From assembly GCA_009767595.1 (NCBI GenBank), contig VSDK01022166.1:394265-458264 (forward strand): DNA of 64,000 nucleotides. The letters run 5' to 3'. The notes beneath the pieces are model-generated. The model was not told the DNA's origin. It made no database searches and was given only the letters and a program-made list of their open reading frames with translations. Source of the stretch: Symbiodinium kawagutii (lineage: Eukaryota; Sar; Dinophyceae; Suessiales; Symbiodiniaceae). Positions 59,645-64,000 of this stretch are shown in pieces. How positions within the stretch are numbered: the first letter of the stretch is position 1; the number at the start of each line of letters is the position of its first letter. The position numbers were made by a program, and so were the translations under genes.

Positions 59645-59660
59645 GGTGATGATGATGATC
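59594..59660. repeat. (GGT/GAT)n microsatellite
   Basis: TGGTGGTGATGATGATGATG run; source of poly-Asp and poly-Gly frames. Confidence 0.92.
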
Positions 59661-59772
59661 ATGAGTATTACCTTTTATTTTCATGTCTTCTATTCCCATA
59701 GTTTTCCAGACCATATATATTATATCATTGGTCTTGGGACAAAATTTCGTTTTTTTAGCACGTGCCTTGCAG

Positions 59773-59825
59773 GCTACCTAGTACTTACGACAATTCCATT
59801 TGGGGTTGTCGTGGATTCGAGCTAA
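59773..59825 (+). CDS. candidate terminal exon
   Basis: Acceptor GCACGTGCCTTGCAG with G next. Reads YLVLTTIPFGVVVDSS to TAA at 59823. Confidence 0.46.
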
Positions 59826-59829
59826 TCTC

Positions 59830-60365
59830 TTGAATACAAGAACATACCATGCACGATGTTTGTGGGTCATGTTGCACGGATATCAAAGGTTAATGTTTAA
59901 ATATGGTGCAATCTCGTGGAGTATGGTGAAATATCAGAGGTTCATGGTGAGACCTGGTTATGGTTTACATAGGGCCATGAGAATGACCATGATGATTACA
60001 TCACGGACCGTATTGATGGTGAAAGAGGATGTATGATTGTGCATGATCTGGCTTGATACAGTATAGCGAATGATTGGTTTTACAATGGTGGAGTGGTTAA
60101 CCTAGTTGGTCATTGTCACTATATGATCCGCTCATCATCACCGAGTTTGGTGAAGCATCAAAAATTGGTGGTAACATCGGTGATCAAAAAATTGTGCTTT
60201 ATGGTGGTCAGTAGCCAACAATTACAAACAATGATGGGGGAATATACGAACAATATCCAGCACATCTCACCTTACTATATGACAAGCATGATCAATGTCA
60301 TATTTGGGTTAAACATAACGATGGTAGCTACTGTGATTAGATGATGATGGACCATGATTCACCCT
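59830..60365. other. no supported gene
   Basis: Degenerate TGGTGAAATATCAGAGG and TGATGG motifs; open frames are short and without splice signals. Confidence 0.45.
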
Positions 60366-60370
60366 GGCAG

Positions 60371-60447
60371 TTGGGTTTCGGGCTGGGCTGATCACCTGAT
60401 TGTAGGTACCCTCATGGGCCTCCATGTGTTTTGGGCCCATCCGCAAG
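60371..60447 (+). CDS. candidate internal exon
   Basis: Acceptor TTCACCCTGGCAG, donor GTGGCT at 60448. Reads WVSGWADHLIVGTLMGLHVF, WAHPQ. The minus strand is open for 132 codons (60309-60707), a serious competitor without clear splice sites. Confidence 0.58.
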
Positions 60448-60538
60448 GTGGCTGAGCCGAGGGTCAAAGGCGGCTGCTTGGGTTGGGGCTGGTTGGGGGT
60501 TGAGATTGCTTGCTTCAGTTGTTTTATGACTTCGGCTT

Positions 60539-60817
60539 GTGATTGGAATCCGTTTGTCCACCGGAACAAAGAAACCACATTTGACACTTGGATATGGTAG
60601 TGGCGTTTGCCACCTCGCATTGGCTGTCCTGCATGTGCTGCCTGGTCAAAAGATGTCAAAATCAAAGAGCTGGGCTTCACACACCATTTTTTTTCGCTTT
60701 TGTGCAACGAAGACAGCCAGAATTCAACGTTCCAAGAGGTTCGTTGACCTCTACTTGCTCCAGGCTCATCCCATCAGTTGGCAGAGTAACCTGTTCTCAG
60801 CCATGGAGCAAGGGTAG
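60539..60817 (+). CDS. candidate coding segment
   Basis: 92 codons open: IGIRLSTGTKKPHLTLGYGS, then ARIQRSKRFVDLYLLQAHPI after an acceptor-like ACGAAGACAG at 60716, ending SAMEQG with GTAGTT at 60814. The last 33 codons are the best supported. Confidence 0.52.
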   Translation: MIGIRLSTGTKKPHLTLGYGSGVCHLALAVLHVLPGQKMSKSKSWASHTIFFRFCATKTARIQRSKRFVDLYLLQAHPISWQSNLFSAMEQG

Positions 60818-60954
60818 TTGCAATGGTGCTGTCCCCCAAACGTATTCTGACAGGGATTCGATTCAAGCGCTTTTCATGAATGTTATCAAGAACAGTCCCC
60901 TCTAGAGTCACGGACACCTGGAAATGATTGGGATCCATGTTTCAATACCCGCAG

Positions 60955-61284
60955 GTGTTGATCATGTCGCAGCTCTTCCCATCCCAGGCAGCAGACTGCG
61001 CCGCTGACCCTGAGCATTTCTGCACGGTGACATGGTGGCGTTTGGTGACCCTGGCAGCTGCTGTGGTGGGACCCTGTCCAAGGTGGCGCAGGGATGGCGT
61101 AGCCAACCATGGTCTCAGGGTATGCCACGAAGGGTTTGGGTTTGTCGCCAACTGGTGCCAAAGGGAACAGCCATGGTATGGCTATGGACGTCCCCATGCT
61201 ACTTCAACTTATAGCTGTGGGCTTCAGACATCTAAAGGGCGAAACAAATTAGAGTATCCAAGGACATATTTTCCAAGTACCTAA
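60955..61284 (+). CDS. candidate exon
   Basis: Acceptor CAATACCCGCAG with G next. Reads VLIMSQLFPSQAADCAADPE, WWRLVTLAAAVVGPCPRWRR with high G-first content. GTATGC at 61118 may end it; otherwise the frame is open to 61282. The minus strand is open as well. Confidence 0.54.
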   Translation: MLIMSQLFPSQAADCAADPEHFCTVTWWRLVTLAAAVVGPCPRWRRDGVANHGLRVCHEGFGFVANWCQREQPWYGYGRPHATSTYSCGLQTSKGRNKLEYPRTYFPST

Positions 61285-61584
61285 TCCTCAAAAATCCAGG
61301 AGCAGCAGCTACAGTAGCTGCTAGCCCAACCATTCGTCAAAACAAGCTGCTACCGTGTGATAAACTGCTTCCCGGCACGGTAGGCCTAGCACATTACTTG
61401 GAGTACTTGGATCCGACTGGCAGACAGTTCTGTCAGACAACGACTTACCATCCGACACGATCCCTGCTGTTGGTCACAGGTGTGACATCAGCATAGCCGC
61501 AGCATAGCAGTATCCCTCCTGTTGGTCACACCCTTGGCCAACGCTCCCGGTGGTACAAGCTTCTATGGCTGAAGGCCATCCCCC

Positions 61585-61776
61585 TTGGCCATCCCCCTTG
61601 GTCCCAAGAGGCCTAAGCCGCGCCAAGCCCATCCCGGGGCCCCACCGTGGGTTCCCACCGTGGGTGGCTCCAAGGCCATCCTGGCGCTCGGGGCCTTAGA
61701 GCTGCTGGTGCAGCCCGCCTCCACGCGCCGCTCGCGACGCAGGAGGCTGCTGGCTCGAGGCGGGGGAGCGAAGTGA
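61585..61776 (+). CDS. candidate terminal exon(s), Arg-rich C-terminus
   Basis: 64 codons open to TGA. The last 33 follow an acceptor TGGCTCCAAG with G next: AILALGALELLVQPASTRRS, RRRRLLARGGGAK. Very high GC3. Confidence 0.62.
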   Translation: MAIPLGPKRPKPRQAHPGAPPWVPTVGGSKAILALGALELLVQPASTRRSRRRRLLARGGGAK

Positions 61777-61799
61777 TCGGGTGGTGAGACATGGGGGAA

Positions 61800-62455
61800 G
61801 TAGGTTTATCTGAAAAAATAGATCATGATAATGTAATTATAAAGAAAATATTAACACAATGTAATAGTATATAATATTGATATAATGAATATACACTATT
61901 ATTTTATCATATGTGATATAATTGTGTATAGTATGATTGGTATGATAGCAATTGTATTTTCAGCATGTTGTATAATATATTATGAAAACATATGAGCAAT
62001 AGGATAGTGTTTAATCATTTGGGGATAATGACCGACCAGGATATTTCGATGATCATGGTTTGGCTTATGGTGGATCATGACCAACCTAGGGGATACTGAC
62101 CAACAATTATATTACACCAGGTACTAACAATCTTGTTCAATGATAGGGGGATAATGACCAGCTTAAGCCTATTTATCGTATGGGGTTGAACCACCAACCA
62201 GATGTGATCATAATTTGGCTGTTGGCCAATAGTCGTAAACAGCAGTCTTAGGTTGTGATCAACACCCCCCGGATACCAAAGAACGAACAGGTTTGTTTGG
62301 GTGTTGGGATGGGTGAGCCGAGCGAACAAATGAACCAATCCGAACGAACAAATAATCCGAACGAACGATGCATAGTTTAGCATGTATTAGCCTAATCGTA
62401 GGGATACGACCGTGCATGAGTCCTTGGGTTCGGGGTTGGCTGCGGTTCCCTGCCC
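61800..62455. other. no supported gene; AT-rich, then CGAACAAAT-type repeats
   Basis: 61.82-61.98 kb is AT-rich; 62.32-62.37 kb has CCGAACGAACAAATAATCC repeats; GGGGATAATGACC motifs recur at 62022 and 62146. Confidence 0.5.
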
Positions 62456-62464
62456 CTTTCCAAG

Positions 62465-62565
62465 CCGATTCCAGTGATTCGCACCGCAGGCGACCTCTTT
62501 GTGCATCACTTTGATTTGCCAATCTCCGTGGAGGGCGACTGCTTGATGCTGAAGTTTAAGGACAG
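62465..62565 (+). CDS. candidate internal exon, strong splice sites
   Basis: Acceptor CTGCCCCTTTCCAAG, donor GTCTGG at 62566. 33 codons plus 2 nt: PIPVIRTAGDLFVHHFDLPI, SVEGDCLMLKFKD. Excellent codon bias; beta-rich. Family not recognised. Confidence 0.7.
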
Positions 62566-62569
62566 GTCT

Positions 62570-63005
62570 GGAGGTGCTGGTGTATCAACGGTGCTAGTGA
62601 AGCTACCAAAGATTGTATGATATCAGCAGTACCTTCGTATTTGAGCACCCCTATATTCTCAATCATGATAACGCCTGTCATTGAACTTCATCAACTTAGA
62701 GATCGAAATGATATGTACCGTTGGTTGAGATGCCACCTTGTGCATACCAAAATGAACACGTATATGTTTCATTATGTTTCTACACACATGTGACACATAT
62801 CTATACAGAGATTCTTTGAATTCTGTACTTGTATGATATGACATGATATTTTACATACAAGTTGATAGATATGTACATAATTATCATATATAGTCGATAA
62901 ATCATGATAAAGACATAAGTTACATATATAGATATCAATGACAGTGTTTATACATACAATATCATGCCATATATAATATTTATATATAGATATATAGATG
63001 ATCAA
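62570..63005. other. no supported gene; AT-rich ATATATAGAT tract
   Basis: Mostly ATGATATGACATGATATT and ATATATAGATAT; no exon. Confidence 0.55.
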
Positions 63006-63014
63006 TGACATATA

Positions 63015-63180
63015 GATATACTACGCGATGTTGCCTGCTTACCGACTGCTGCCGTGTGCCCTTGCACCGCATCGAGGACTCCCTGCTGTCGTGCCTCACC
63101 AATACGGCGCCCTGGCAGATGCAGCTGGCCAAAGAGGCGCGTGACCATGGCGGACCCGGGGCACGGCCGGGTTCCAAGAG
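63015..63180 (+). CDS. candidate exon
   Basis: GC island. After ATGACATATAG the frame reads YTTRCCLLTDCCRVPLHRIE, DSLLSCLTNTAPWQMQLAKE, ARDHGGPGARPGSK. Cys-rich start, helical middle, Gly-rich end. The 3-prime boundary is uncertain. Confidence 0.58.
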
Positions 63181-63412
63181 ATCAACAGGGGATGTGCCAA
63201 GCCATAGGGGTAACATTGGTTGGGAAACCATTGGTTATGGCTGACTCTATGGTAACATTGGATCGGATGCCCAAAAAAAAGCCAAAAATGCCAAAACATG
63301 GAGGAGGCTGCCAAAAATGGAGGCTGCCTTTGGCTGCGCTATGGGGTTAGGTTTTCATGGGATTGGATTTTCATGGCTGACTTGTTTTGAGCCCCGAATT
63401 CGTTTGCATTAG

Positions 63413-63465
63413 GCCGCGGCGAGAGCCTCATTGAGCATCCGGGTCAAAACATGTGCCGAAATAGG
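63413..63465 (+). CDS. candidate short exon overlapping a TIR
   Basis: Acceptor CGTTTGCATTAG with G next, donor GTAACC at 63466. Reads AAARASLSIRVKTCAEI. Its last 14 nt lie inside the left TIR of the element below. Confidence 0.5.
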
Positions 63466-63541
63466 GTAACCAACAACCACTCCAAAAATGATCATTGTGC
63501 TGGGAAACCGTTGGTTTGGGGGTTACCACTATTTTGGCACA
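63452..63541. mobile_element. MITE-D, TIR overlapping an exon end
   Basis: Left TIR TGTGCCGAAATAGGGTAACC; right GGTTACCACTATTTTGGCAC; inner CCAACAACC / GGTTGGTTTGGG pairing. About 90 bp. Confidence 0.75.
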
Positions 63542-63605
63542 TACCTATATTTGATCCTTAAGCGTGGTTGGCCTCGTTCAACAAACTTCAGTCAACTCAC
63601 CATTG

Positions 63606-63609
<4 letters not shown>

Positions 63610-63691
<82 letters not shown>

Positions 63692-63704
63692 CCATCACCA
63701 TCAC

Positions 63705-63751
<47 letters not shown>

Positions 63752-63760
63752 ACATCATCC
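63610..63760. repeat. (CAT)n microsatellite
   Basis: About 40 CAT/ATC triplets with CAC interruptions. Confidence 0.96.
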
Positions 63761-63767
63761 TCATCGC

Positions 63768-63848
<81 letters not shown>

Positions 63849-63849
63849 T

Positions 63850-63902
<53 letters not shown>

Positions 63903-64000
63903 TGTCCTCGTCATCGTCCTCGTCATCGTCATCGTCATTGTCATTGTCATCGTCATCGTCGTCGTCATCGTCATCGTCATCGTTATCGTCATCGCCATCG
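63761..64000. repeat. (CGTCAT)n hexanucleotide array to the window edge
   Basis: More than 35 copies of TCGTCA with TTGTCA and CTCGTC variants, continuing past the window. It encodes MTMTMT or DDDD strings depending on frame; no gene. Confidence 0.96.

Noticed and set aside
60309-60707. 132-codon minus ORF
   Set aside because: Natural-looking, but plus exons with strong splice sites (60371-60447; 60717-60814) cover the same bases. Kept as the alternative.
63597-63998. 133-codon MTMTMT minus ORF
   Set aside because: Pure product of CAT and CGTCAT microsatellites.
1-64000. rRNA, tRNA, spliced-leader RNA or U-snRNA genes
   Set aside because: No matching conserved segments were noticed by eye; a covariance-model search would be needed to exclude them.

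Overview
The window looks like nuclear DNA of a dinoflagellate, most likely a Symbiodiniaceae/Suessiales alga. This is inference from several features. Short exon-like islands (about 45-250 nt, G-rich at codon position 1 and G/C-rich at position 3) are scattered through long repeat-rich introns. Acceptors are often AG followed by G, donors include GTGAGT, GTAAGT, GTAAGG and possible GC/GA types, and nearly all well-supported exons lie on one strand. No bacterial-type operons, rRNA, tRNA or CRISPR array were seen. Other protists with long introns are not excluded.

Method: no gene is complete in one reading frame. I translated the sequence around possible splice sites and kept stretches where acceptor, open frame and donor agree, or where a stop closes a coding-like frame. 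Each CDS entry is therefore a candidate exon or terminal coding segment. In many places a second frame or the other strand is also open, and this is stated. No protein family was recognised securely; the best hint is an L5/uL18-like peptide at 45819-45917.

Layout (plus strand unless stated). 1-302: C-terminal exon of a gene entering from the left. 1.6-10.6 kb: scattered exons, densest after 8.2 kb. 11.1-12.6 kb: more closely spaced exons. 14.1-16.0 kb: two blocks of a 14-bp minisatellite. 16.4-18.2 kb: Lys/Asn-rich and other exons. 18.2-19.6 kb: T-rich low-complexity DNA. 19.8-25.9 kb: a run of well-bounded exons. 26.3-28.6 kb: the best case for a minus-strand gene. 29-32.8 kb: plus exons. 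33.06-34.27 kb: tandem repeats around a 968-bp assembly gap. 34.9-38.9 kb: sparse exons. 39-40.4 kb: repeat-rich DNA. 40.5-47.7 kb: the densest exon cluster (a 75-bp gap at 46383), including hydrophobic exons at 41.3-41.7 kb. 48.5-63.5 kb: spaced exons. 63.6-64.0 kb: microsatellite running off the window.

The most interesting feature is a set of small non-autonomous terminal-inverted-repeat elements: a roughly 110-bp family with at least a dozen members, a second family of the same size with four full copies, and several single hairpin-like elements. Several abut predicted exon edges within 0-30 nt, which suggests a link between these elements and introns (introner-like behaviour). This is a hypothesis.
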